Shown here one piece after another: positions 45,961 through 55,576 of a DNA stretch of 64,000 nt (within the stretch, counting starts at the first letter, position 1; each line of letters starts with the position of its first letter). A model generated the notes under the pieces. That model did not search any database. It was given only the letters and a program-made list of their open reading frames with translations, and had not been told where the DNA came from. Where the stretch lies: NCBI GenBank assembly GCA_034440575.1, contig JAOTOL010001616.1, forward strand, positions 2,544,501 to 2,608,500, in the 5' to 3' direction. This DNA comes from Imbricaverruca yamaguchii (lineage: Eukaryota > Arthropoda > Thecostraca > Neoverrucidae). Position numbers and translations under genes: made by a program.

Positions 45961-47110
45961 TGGCAATCTGCTCCTGATGTCACGACGCTGGCTGTTGTTG
46001 ATGTCTGCTCCTGATGTCACGACGCTGGCTGATGTTGATGTCTGCTCCTGATGTCACGACGCTGGCTGTTGTTGATGTCTGCTCCTGATGTCACGACGCT
46101 GGCTGTTGTTGATGTCTGCTCCTGATGTCACGACGCTGGCTGTTGTTGATGTCTGCTCCTGATGTCACGACGCTGGCTGTTGTTGATGTCTGCTCCTGAT
46201 GTCACGACGCTGGCTGTTGTTGATGTCTGCTCCTGATGTCACGACGCTGGCTGTTGTTGATGTCTGCTCCTGATGTCACGACGCTGGCTGTTGTTGATGT
46301 CTGCTCCTGATGTCACGACGCTGGCTGTTGTTGATGTCTGCTCTGATGTCACGACGCTGGCTGTTGTTGATGTCTGCTCCTGATGTCACGACGCTGGCTA
46401 ATGTTGATGTCTGCTCCTGATGTCACGACGCTGGCTGTTGTTGATGTCTGCTCCTGATGTCACGACGCTGGCTGTTGTTGATGTCTGCTCCTGATGTCAC
46501 GACGCTGGCTGATGTTGATGTCTGCTCCTGATGTCACGACGCTGGCTGATGTTGATGTCTGCTCCTGATGTACGACGCTGGCTGTTGTTGATGTCTGCTC
46601 CTGATGTCACGACGCTGGCTGTTGTTGATGTCTGCTCCTGATGTCACGACGCTGGCTGTTGTTGATGTCTGCTCCTGATGTCACGACGCTGGCTGATGTT
46701 GATGTCTGCTCCTGATGTCGACGCTGGCTTGTTGATGTCTGTCCTGATGTCACGACGCTGGCTGTTGTTGATGTTGCTCCTGATGTCACGACGCTGGCTG
46801 TTGTTGATGTCTGCTCCTGATGTCACGACGCTGGCTGTTGTTGATGTCTGCTCCTGATGTCACGACGCTGGCTGTTGTTGATGTCTGCTCCTGATGTCAC
46901 GACGCTGGCTGATGTTGATGTCTGCTCCTGATGTCACGACGCTGGCTGATGTTGATGTCTGCTCCTGATGTCACGACGCTGGCTGTTGTTGATGTCTGCT
47001 CCTGCTGTCACGACACTGGCTGTTGTTGATGTCTGCTCCTGATGTCACGACGCTGGCTGTTGTTGATGTCTGCTCATGATGTCACGACGCTGGCTGTTGT
47101 TGATGTTGCT
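45961..47110 (+). repeat. 37-bp array (~31 units) upstream of a candidate exon
   Basis: Units of tgatgtctgctcctgatgtc plus acgacgctggctgttgt. Very homogeneous with a few indels; it decays over 47110-47300 into gctgatgac-like repeats that run up to the acceptor at 47318. Confidence 0.96.
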
Positions 47111-47318
47111 GATGGCTTTATCGGTGATGTGGCTAGCAATGCTGCCGATGACGCCCGGAAGCCGAAATAACAAAGCATCATTGATGGTCCTGCTGATGAC
47201 GCTAATACTGACGTGACTGATGACGTGGCATCGGCTACTGATGAAGTGACTGATGTCGGTTATGCTGCTGATGGCCTGAATGTCGATGCTGCTGACGTTG
47301 TGTCTCCGGCTGCCGCAG

Positions 47319-47430
47319 GTGCTGTGGTCACGATGGTCGCCGGTGGCCGATACTGATCGCCGGCACGCTCCACCTGCTCGTGCTCGCCTCCGCCGCCACC
47401 GCGCAGGCCAACGTCGACTTCGACGGCGAG
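47319..47430 (+). CDS. Candidate exon encoding a signal peptide
   Basis: Acceptor ggctgccgcag; donor GTGGGC at 47431. In the frame G|TGC TGT... it encodes CCGHDGRRWPILIAGTLHLL then VLASAATAQANVDFDGE: a basic n-region, a hydrophobic h-region and an AQA|N cleavage motif, i.e. an N-terminus of a secreted or membrane protein. GC3 is high, as in the PP2A-A exons. No ATG is in frame within the exon; joining to 29839 (ATG TTG AG|) gives MLRCCGHD... in phase. The exon ends in phase 0. Protein family not recognised. Confidence 0.4.
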
Positions 47431-48317
47431 GTGGGCAGCTGCGCCAGCCGGCGACAACGGTCCTCGGCTGCACATGTAGCGCTGGGCAAGCCAACGTGTC
47501 TCTCAACTCACATAACAACTTGAAGTACCCCCGAACTTGGTCTCTGTTCACGTCGCTCAAAGCGAAATATCATCAGCATTATGCTGTTATCTGGGGTGCA
47601 TGAATGTGTGGAGAATATATGGAGCAAGGATTCCATATACTCTCCACGCATCCATCTTAACACAACATCATAAAATAATGAGAAGTTACCTGCACGCCAT
47701 TTAGCCACGGGGTTTTCCGTCACTGGTGTTGTTTGGGACATGAGTGTTCTGCAGCAGATATACGCACAGACCCAGTGGGCATGCTTACACGCTGTTGCTA
47801 GTGCTTGCGTATCTGCACGCTGAATGTAACCGTATTTCATACAACATAAACGGAATAGAACACTACTTCCGCGAGCAGTGTCAACTACATTTTCATTTTT
47901 CTCATAGTTCGGCCTGAGTGCTTCTGAAGTTAAACTCAGCAACAAAATTAGTGGGGAGGTAGGGTTCCCTGCGATATACCACGAAACATTAGCGGGGAGA
48001 CAAGGTTGCTTGAGAGATACCACGGCAGAGGAAATAGGAATGCCTGTGGGATACCACGACAGAGGAGATAAGTTGCCTGCGAAAAAATAACGCCAGGTGA
48101 GATAGGGTTACCTGAAAGATACCGCGACAGAAGAGATAGTGTTGCCTGAAGATACCACGTCAAATGAGTACGATACACATCGTCAGGGTGCCAAAGCCAT
48201 CGACGTCCCGTAGGCTATCCGACGTGGAATATGAAGCAGGTTAGCACAGGTTAGCACACATAGCACATGGCATTAGGTGTGGGACGTGTCGTGAGGGAGA
48301 CGCCTTCCATGCTGAAC
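47431..48317. other. Spacer; short gataccacg repeats
   Basis: Contains degenerate repeats of gcctg(t/c)g(a/g)gataccacgac at 47960-48160. No exon recognised. Confidence 0.5.
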
Positions 48318-48676
48318 AGCCACCGGTGCCTCCACACAGCTATGGGACAACAAAGTGGCAGAGGGTGCTGTACTCCTGGAGACCACTACTTCCTCTATTG
48401 CAGATAACCAGCTGTCAGTGCCTATACTCAGCTATGGGACAGCAATTTGGCAGCGGGTGCTGTGCTCAAGACCACTGCTTCCTTTGTTGCATATGACCAG
48501 CTGTCAGTGCCTATACTCAGCTATGGGACAGTAGAGTGGCCGTTGGTGCTGTACTGCAGGAGACCACTGCTTTCTTTGTTGCAGATGACCAGCTGTCAAT
48601 GCCTATACTCAGCTATGGGAAAGCAGAGTAGTAGCGGGTGCTGTACTCCAGGAGACCACTGCTTCTTCTGTTGCAG
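48318..48676 (+). repeat. ~91-bp array with copies of an acceptor
   Basis: Four units of cagctatgggacagcagagt ... gagaccactgcttcttt ... gttgcag|atgacc. AG copies end at 48403 and 48584, with the last at 48676; one unit has lost its AG. It is the acceptor-side counterpart of the following donor array. Confidence 0.9.
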
Positions 48677-48780
48677 ATGCTGTTGCAGGAGTCGGCTTAT
48701 GTAGCAGATCAGATGTCGGGACGGCGTTGGGAGCCATGGCGGGGGTCCTCGGCTACTGCAAGACGTCACTCAGTCAACAG
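48677..48780 (+). CDS. Candidate exon framed by acceptor and donor arrays
   Basis: 104 bp between acceptor cttcttctgttgcag and donor GTGAGA. Two frames are open: ATG CTG TTG CAG... (phase 0 in), or AT|GCT GTT GCA..., reading AVAGVGLCSRSDVGTALGAM then AGVLGYCKTSLSQQ (phase 2 in, 0 out), which looks more protein-like. The last 18 bases of the exon plus GTGAG are the unit of the 23-bp array that follows, as for PP2A-A exon A. Family not recognised; it may belong to the same gene as 47319. Confidence 0.4.
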
Positions 48781-49290
48781 GTGAGACGTCATTCAGACAA
48801 CAGATGAGACATCACTTAGTCAACAGGTGAGACGTCACTCAGTCAACAGGTGAGACATCACTCAGTCAACAGGTGAGACGTCATTCAGTCAACAGATGTG
48901 ACGTCACTCAGTCAACAGATGAGACGTCACTCAGTCAACAGATGAGACGTCACTCAGTCAACAGATGAGACGTCACTCAGTCAACAGGTGAGACATCACT
49001 CAGTCAACAGGTGAGACGTTAGCGAGTGAACAGGCTAGATAATACCCAGTCAACAGGTGAAACGGTACCCTTTGTTGTTTGTTTACTGGTTGGTTCACGA
49101 CACACTTTATGCACATTCACGGCTAATGGCGCCGCCCACACTTTTTCGCCGGTGGGCCGCGGGATTGGGAAATGTCCTGAGTGGCGCTAGAGTCGAACCC
49201 GGGACCTTTGGTACCCATAGCCCGACACCTTAACCACTCGGCCACCCCCGCCCCGGTGAAGCGGTACCCAGCCAACAGGTGAGACGATAA
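48781..49290 (+). repeat. 23-bp array: copies of exon end plus GTGAGA donor
   Basis: About 12 units of gtgagacgtcactcagtcaa plus cag, each with a potential donor (CAACAG|GTGAGA; some mutated to ATGAGA). A SINE (49071-49254) interrupts the array, which continues to ~49290. Confidence 0.92.
49071..49254 (-). mobile_element. tRNA-derived SINE, family 2, 15-bp TSD
   Basis: Complement has ggccgagtggttaaggtgtc (A box), ccgggttcgactctagcgcc (B box) and ggcgccattagccgtgaatg (core). Flanked by ggtgaaacggtaccc (49056-49070) and ggtgaagcggtaccc (49255-49269), one mismatch. Confidence 0.92.
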
Positions 49291-49396
49291 CTAGTCAGGT
49301 CGCGGGTAGACTCGGTAAATGCCGTCGGTTGTGAGATTCGAACCCACAATCTTGCGATCAAGAGCCTGATGCTCTACCAACTGAGCTATCCGTCCC
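49283..49396 (-). mobile_element. tRNA-derived SINE, family 1, with well-kept tRNA head
   Basis: Complement: ggacggatagctcagttggt (D arm), agagcatcaggctcttgatc (anticodon arm region, CTT) and gtgggttcgaatctcaca (T arm), followed by ccgacggcatttaccgagtc. The acceptor stem does not close, and the core matches other SINEs, so this is not a tRNA gene, though the head is Lys-like. Confidence 0.75.
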
Positions 49397-49708
49397 CCTC
49401 CCCCAGTTCCGTGAAGTACGATTGAGCACAAGCCCCACCTTGATGTGTTTCATAGCCGGCCCATTTCTGGCGCGCTTTCACAGATCGGACAGTGTCGCTA
49501 CCTCACCTGTAATCTGCACCGATTTCATCCTCATCTCCGGTAGACGTAGACGAGAGAAATCATGTCATAAGTCGACCAACGTGAACATTATACATGCTAC
49601 TTTGTTGGAGAATTAATGAATGGTCGGAAAGTCATCGCCTTTACCACGCCGAGCTCGAGGCAGTAAGCACTCAACGTATATGAGCACTGAGTTTATGAGT
49701 CTCATATA

Positions 49709-49766
49709 CTCAAAGTATATGAGAGGGTAGGGTGCATAGGCACCCTCACCTCTCATATACTTTGAG
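49709..49766. other. Near-perfect ~27-bp inverted repeat
   Basis: ctcaaagtatatgagagg and gtagggtgc pair with gcaccctcac and ctctcatatactttgag around a short ata(g) loop; a further copy of agtctcatatactc lies just upstream. Confidence 0.88.
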
Positions 49767-52300
49767 CGCCGTTCCGTTTTTCTTTTTACTTTTTAGTAAC
49801 CGGGGCCAAGTGTCAGTCGGCCCGTTAGTGAAGATACGTTAACCGGAGAACTGTTTTCATAGCAAGTAGTTACTTTATGGAATCCAGCAAAGGGAACAAT
49901 TTATACTAATGACATGCTGGTCTGAAGGACACTTTCAGGCTAATCGTTATCCATCAGATGAAATATTCAACTGATAAGATGCTGTCAGAAATCCTAGCAT
50001 TGCCCGTGGAGTGAGAATCTTGTCGGCGTATGACCGGATCGACGATTTCGTCCGTTAAAGCCGTCCTGAGCGTCTCCACATGCAACACTACATCATCACT
50101 AGGATGACAGCTTCAGCTGGGGATGAACCGCCCCCAAAGATAGAGTGTAACAATTGGTCTCCGTTTTTTCGCTAAGAAGAGCAGTAACGACGCACTTCAT
50201 CCGCCGGCGGCGCTCCACCAACTGCGAGCGATACGGCAACAGGATGTGCCTCCCTGTGTGGCACCTACGTCTTTATCTTGCCTGTGTGTGTCTCAGTGTA
50301 TAACGCCGAGCTGATTCCAACAAGTAAAGCAGTTTCTTTCAGCGAAGCATCGCAAGACGATTTATGTGTGATACTGTTCGACTTTCTCGGCAGCTTTTCA
50401 GCATCGGCCTCATTTCACCGCACACACTCTCCAATAGGGCTCATTACTCGACATTCTAACACTTCTCACTACTCTACAGCGAGATGGGAAAAAACGCTCA
50501 GTTTTGTCGCCCAGCGATCCATGTCTGGGTATCCGGAAATAAGTGTGCCGATTCCGTAGCAGAGTGGGCAGCCGGGGCCAGAACAATCGAGCACGCATCT
50601 CCCCACTTCTAGCCAGGGATAAATTCATTATATGCGCACGCCAAATGACAAAAGAACTGGGACACACAGAACAGCAATGGGCCACATGCAAACAAGTCAC
50701 ACCTTGGAGATTTGTCATCGTGCTATGGCATCTCCAGGAGTAACATTCATTTACTCTTCATGGCAGCGGAGCCGCTGGCAGCCACCGCCTCGCTCGTCTA
50801 CGGCAGGCTACGGCCGTCTTAGCCTCTCCGCCGCGGCCGTCCCAGCTTCCCCGACCCGCGGGCGCGATGCTCCACCGAACAGCCACACGGAAGTAGAAAA
50901 GTCGTCGTGTTCGCTCGGTGCGAACCCACGTCAGCTGGGATGTCCAACGCGGGTCGCTGGCGTCTCCTTAGTCGGCACGTTGCTGTGATATTTTTGCGCT
51001 CGCGTGAGACAGGCACCGCCTGGCCACTGGACAGTTGCCAGTGTGTGATGGGCAAATGGCGTCCTGAAACCAACCGATCCATTCGTGGCCATTCGAATTC
51101 GAGCAACATTGGTGAAACATGGACATGTCGCTTCGTACCCTTTGCTGTCCGTGCACAGTGATTTATCACCCTTTAGATCCGGTTTCCTCACGGTTTCCCC
51201 ACAGTAAGTACATGGTTTGATGCAGTTGCAATTATATTGCAATCACAATTAAGCATGCAAGGCAGCATGTCGACTTTATCGTACACCGTCATACTTATAG
51301 GTGCGCATACCACATCCTTAATTACACCAAACAATCAAGCATATCTATCGGTTTTCTAGTTGATTTCAGCTTGACAACAGCCTAGCTGCTCGTGATGCTG
51401 CCCTAAGCCATCTGGTGTGGCGATTGGCCAATCAACTGATCGGCGAATCGACTCCGAAACGTCTACCTCTTGACACATCTCGTGCCGGCCAATTATCGCC
51501 GGCCACCGGCCTCAAGCTGGAGCCCGCAGGGTTACCTGTCGTTCTTTCACCGCTGGACGTCTCACACAGCCTACAATTGCTGAAACCCTGCGGATCCAGA
51601 TGGTTCACTTTTGTTGGCCAGCTCCATTTATCAGGTGTCTTTAGAAGGAGTACTTCTCTGTGTTCCGCGCCGTTAGTGTCGCTATTGACACCGGCTCAAA
51701 TCGGCACGTTCGACTGGTTCTCCGCTTCAATATCTGATTGCCGCTGTAATGTACTCAACTCCACATCAAGCCGACTGGCAATTCGGAGTAGGCGACTACA
51801 TAGTGGATAGCCTGGCAGAATGGATACCCAGTAGTCCGTTAAGCGGCGTGCGAGGACTTTGCATGCGCTAGGGTGGCAACTGCACCCCCACCGCCCAACC
51901 ATTAATGTGTCCTCCCCATTCAGACCGAAGCTTAACCATTGAGCCTATGGAGGCGCCCTCCCAGAACACTCGAGTGGTCCCCTCCCTCTCCCCCGCTCAA
52001 GGAGTTTATACTTCATACGATGGGGCCCTGTCCGGAGAGAAAACAAATCAAGGTCGCAAAGCGAAGCCCACGCAGCACGTACAGCGGCGCGCAGTGTGGT
52101 GAGACTGAATTATTGGGATCAGCTGTCTTCAGCTTTCAATGTCGAGTGTTTGTTCGCCGTGCTGGGACAACAAAATTCGTGTTTTTTTGCAACAAAATAC
52201 CCATTACGTGAAACTTGTCCATTTAAGGGGTCATGGCCGGCGTCAGCAGGCACTTTTTGCACAAACGTCGAGCCGATCAGCGGACTGCGCACGGTCGGCG
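49767..52300. other. No supported gene
   Basis: Unique sequence with a GC-rich patch at 50760-50990 (an ATG at 50760 opens MAAEPLAATASLVYGRLRPS, then TAG) and a 131-codon open frame at 51415-51810. Neither has a recognisable domain or clear splice signals. Confidence 0.4.
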
Positions 52301-54460
52301 CAGCGGCACGGTTTGGTGGTCAGCGGCACGGTTTGGTGGTCAGCGGCACGGTTTGGTGGTCAGCGGCACGGTTTGGTGGTCAGCGGCACGGTTTGGTGGT
52401 CAGCGGCACGGTTTGGTGGTCAGCGGCACGGTTTGGTGGTCAGCGGCACGGTTTGGTGGTCAGCGGCACGGTTTGGTGGTCAGCGGCACGGTTTGGTGGT
52501 CAGCGGCACGGTTTGGTGGTCAGCGGCACGGTTTGGTGGTCAGCGGCACGGTTTGGTGGTCAGCGGCACGGTTTGGTGGTCAGCGGCACGGTTTGGTGGT
52601 CAGCGGCACGGTTTGGTGGTCAGCGGCACGGTTTGGTGGTAGGCACGGTTTGGTGGTCAGGCACGGTTTGGTGGTCAGCGGCACGGTTTGGTGGTCAGCG
52701 GCACGGTTTGGTGGTCAGCGGCACGGTTTGGTGGTCAGCGGCACGGTTTGGTGGTCAGCGGCACGGTTTGGTGGTCAGCGGCACGGTTTGGTGGTCAGCG
52801 GCACGGTTTGGTGGTCAGCGGCACGGTTTGGTGGTCAGCGGCACGGTTTGGTGGTCAGCGGCACGGTTTGGTGGTCAGCGGCACGGTTTGGTGGTCAGCG
52901 GCACGGTTTGGTGGTCAGCGGCACGGTTTGGTGGTCAGCGGCACGGTTTGGTGGTCAGCGGCACGGTTTGGTGGTCAGCGGCACGGTTTGGTGGTCAGCG
53001 GCACGGTTTGGTGGTCAGCGGCACGGTTTGGTGGTCAGCGGCACGGTTTGGTGGTCAGCGGCACGGTTTGGTGGTCAGCGGCACGGTTTGGTGGTCAGCG
53101 GCACGGTTTGGTGGTCAGCGGCACGGTTTGGTGGTCAGCGGCACGGTTTGGTGGTCAGCGGCACGGTTTGGTGGTCAGCGGCACGGTTTGGTGGTCAGCG
53201 GCACGGTTTGGTGGTCAGCGGCACGGTTTGGTGGTCAGCGGCACGGTTTGGTGGTCAGCGGCACGGTTTGGTGGTCAGCGGCACGGTTTGGTGGTCAGCG
53301 GCACGGTTTGGTGGTCAGCGGCACGGTTTGGTGGTCAGCGGCACGGTTTGGTGGTCAGCGGCACGGTTTGGTGGTCAGCGGCACGGTTTGGTGGTCAGCG
53401 GCACGGTTTGGTGGTCAGCGGCACGGTTTGGTGGTCAGCGGCACGGTTTGGTGGTCAGGGCACGTTTGGTGGTCAGCGGCACGGTTTGGTGGTCAGCGGC
53501 ACGGTTTGGTGGTCAGCGGCACGGTTTGGTGGTCAGCGGCACGGTTTGTGGTAGGGCACGGTTTGGGGTCAGCGGCACGGTTTGGTGGTCAGCGGCACGG
53601 TTTGGTGGTCAGCGGCACGGTTTGGTGGTCAGCGGCACGGTTTGGTGGTCAGCGGCACGGTTTGGTGGTCAGTTTGGCGGCACGGTTTGGTGGTCAGCGG
53701 CACGGTTTGGTGGTCAGCGGCACGGTTTGGTGGTCAGCGGCACGGTTTGGTGGTCAGCGGCACGGTTTGGTGGTCAGCGGCACGGTTTGGTGGTCAGCGG
53801 CACGGTTTGGTGGTCAGCGGCACGGTTTGGTGGTCAGCGGCACGGTTTGGTGGTCAGCGGCACGGTTTGGTGGTCAGCGGCACGGTTTGGTGGTCAGCGG
53901 CACGGTTTGGTGGTCAGCGGCACGGTTTGGTGGTCAGCGGCACGGTTTGGTGGTCAGCGGCACGGTTTGGTGGTCAGCGGCACGGTTTGGTGGTCAGCGG
54001 CACGGTTTGGTGGTCAGCGGCACGGTTTGGTGGTCAGCGGCACGGTTTGGTGGTCAGCGGCACGGTTTGGTGGTCAGCGACACGGTTTGGTGGTCAGCGG
54101 CACGGTTTGGTGGTCAGCGGCACGGTTTGGTGGTCAGCGACACGGTTTGGTGGTCAGCGGCACGGTTTGGTGGTCAGCGGCACGGTTTGGTGGTCAGCGG
54201 CACGGTTTGGTGGTCAGCGGCACGGTTTGGTGGTCAGCGGCACGGTTTGGTGGTCAGCGGCACGGTTTGGTGGTCAGCGGCACGGTTTGGTGGTCAGCGG
54301 CACGGTTTGGTGGTCAGCGGCACGGTTTGGTGGTCAGCAGCGGCACGGTACGGTGGTCAGCGGCACGGTTTGGTGGTCAGCGGCACGGTTTGGTGGTCAG
54401 CGGCACGGTTTGGTGGTCAGCGGCACGGTTTGGTGGTCAGCGGCACGGTTTGGTGGTCAG
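52301..54460 (+). repeat. 20-bp array, ~108 near-identical units
   Basis: Unit cagcggcacggtttggtggt, almost invariant over 2.16 kb with only a handful of indels (near 52640, 53458, 53548, 53670, 54340) and A for G changes. Because 20 is not a multiple of 3 and the unit has no stop, all three forward frames are open and read the same 20-residue cycle. GG runs (ggtttggtggt..cgg) give two-tetrad G-quadruplex potential. Confidence 0.98.
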
Positions 54461-55568
54461 CGACACGCGCCGCCGATGCTCGGGCGTGAGTCAGCTGATC
54501 AGCACTGACCGGCAGCATGATGCTGGACATCGCGCGGCTAATCAATCCAGCCAATTGTCCGCTGAAGAGCGCAGCTGCGTCCTCCAGCACAGCTGCTCTG
54601 CTCTCTTACCGCGCGTCCTGTTCTGGCGCGAGGAAATCGCAGCCCGTTCGCTGCCCGGTGCTGGCATTGTTAAGGCGCTGCCGGATGTTTGAGCGGTGTC
54701 GCGAGGCACGAAGGTTCTCGGTGACGTTGACGAAGTGCACCTGAAGTAACTCTTGACAACGTGTCAGTGACTCAGGACAACAAGTAACCTCCCGTGCGAG
54801 AGCCATGAGGCCACGCGTCGCCGATTTATCCAACTTTCGCAAGCCCACTATTACTTCTGCAGCGAGGCGGGAAGCGCCCTCAAAACAAAGCACCTGCGTA
54901 ACACCCTGAGACGGCAATGTGCAACGTGCGGTGGCACGCGGGCTTGTGTTGTCTTCCTTATGATGCTTCTGCAATATGCGCATGATGCATAATGCAGCAT
55001 TGTAATGCTCAGAGGAAGTTCATGTGAGACGGGTCATGCTGTTCTGGTATCTTCCCTGAATTGTGTGGCCTTGCTATGTAAATAACCATGCATGTTGTCT
55101 GCATTGTACTTAACTGAGCAAATGCTATAACTTACAAATGGCCACTTCACCAAGCATTCCCACTCAGTTCACATAACGCGAATACATTACTACAGCAATG
55201 AATACATTACCACAGCATGAGGTGCCGAAGAAGGATAATGCAGCACATCTGACACCGAAATTTGACTGACCATCGGTCATACTTTTCAAGACGAGCCTCC
55301 GACTTGACGGGGCCGCTTTTCTGGTACACTACACTCCTGGAGCTGGGACCTTGGGTCTGGCCACTGGAAAACGTCAACGGTGCCAAGTTTAAGTTCATGT
55401 AATTACAGATACCCACAATGCGTCGACTCTTCTTAGCACTCAAGAGTAAAATGGCGTGTGGTGAGGGGGGTACGACAATCAAGCGTGCATACTTTGCAAC
55501 TCCAAAAACATTTTGGGCGAATACAGTGGTGGCGAAAAGTGGTGTTGATGAGATCATCGTGTATAAGG
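54461..55568. other. No supported gene
   Basis: Unique sequence after the 20-bp array. A GTGAGT lies at 54485, 25 bases after the last array unit (gtcag|cgacacgcgccg...), which could mark a very short exon, but there is no independent support. Confidence 0.4.
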
Positions 55569-55576
55569 GTGACTAT

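Noticed and set aside
49283..49396. Genuine tRNA-Lys(CTT) gene on the minus strand
   Set aside because: D, anticodon and T arm landmarks are present but the acceptor stem does not pair and the 3' flank is a SINE core.
52096..54692. Forward open frames of 797 and 819 codons over the 20-bp array
   Set aside because: All three frames are open because the 20-bp unit lacks stops; the sequence carries no information beyond the repeat.
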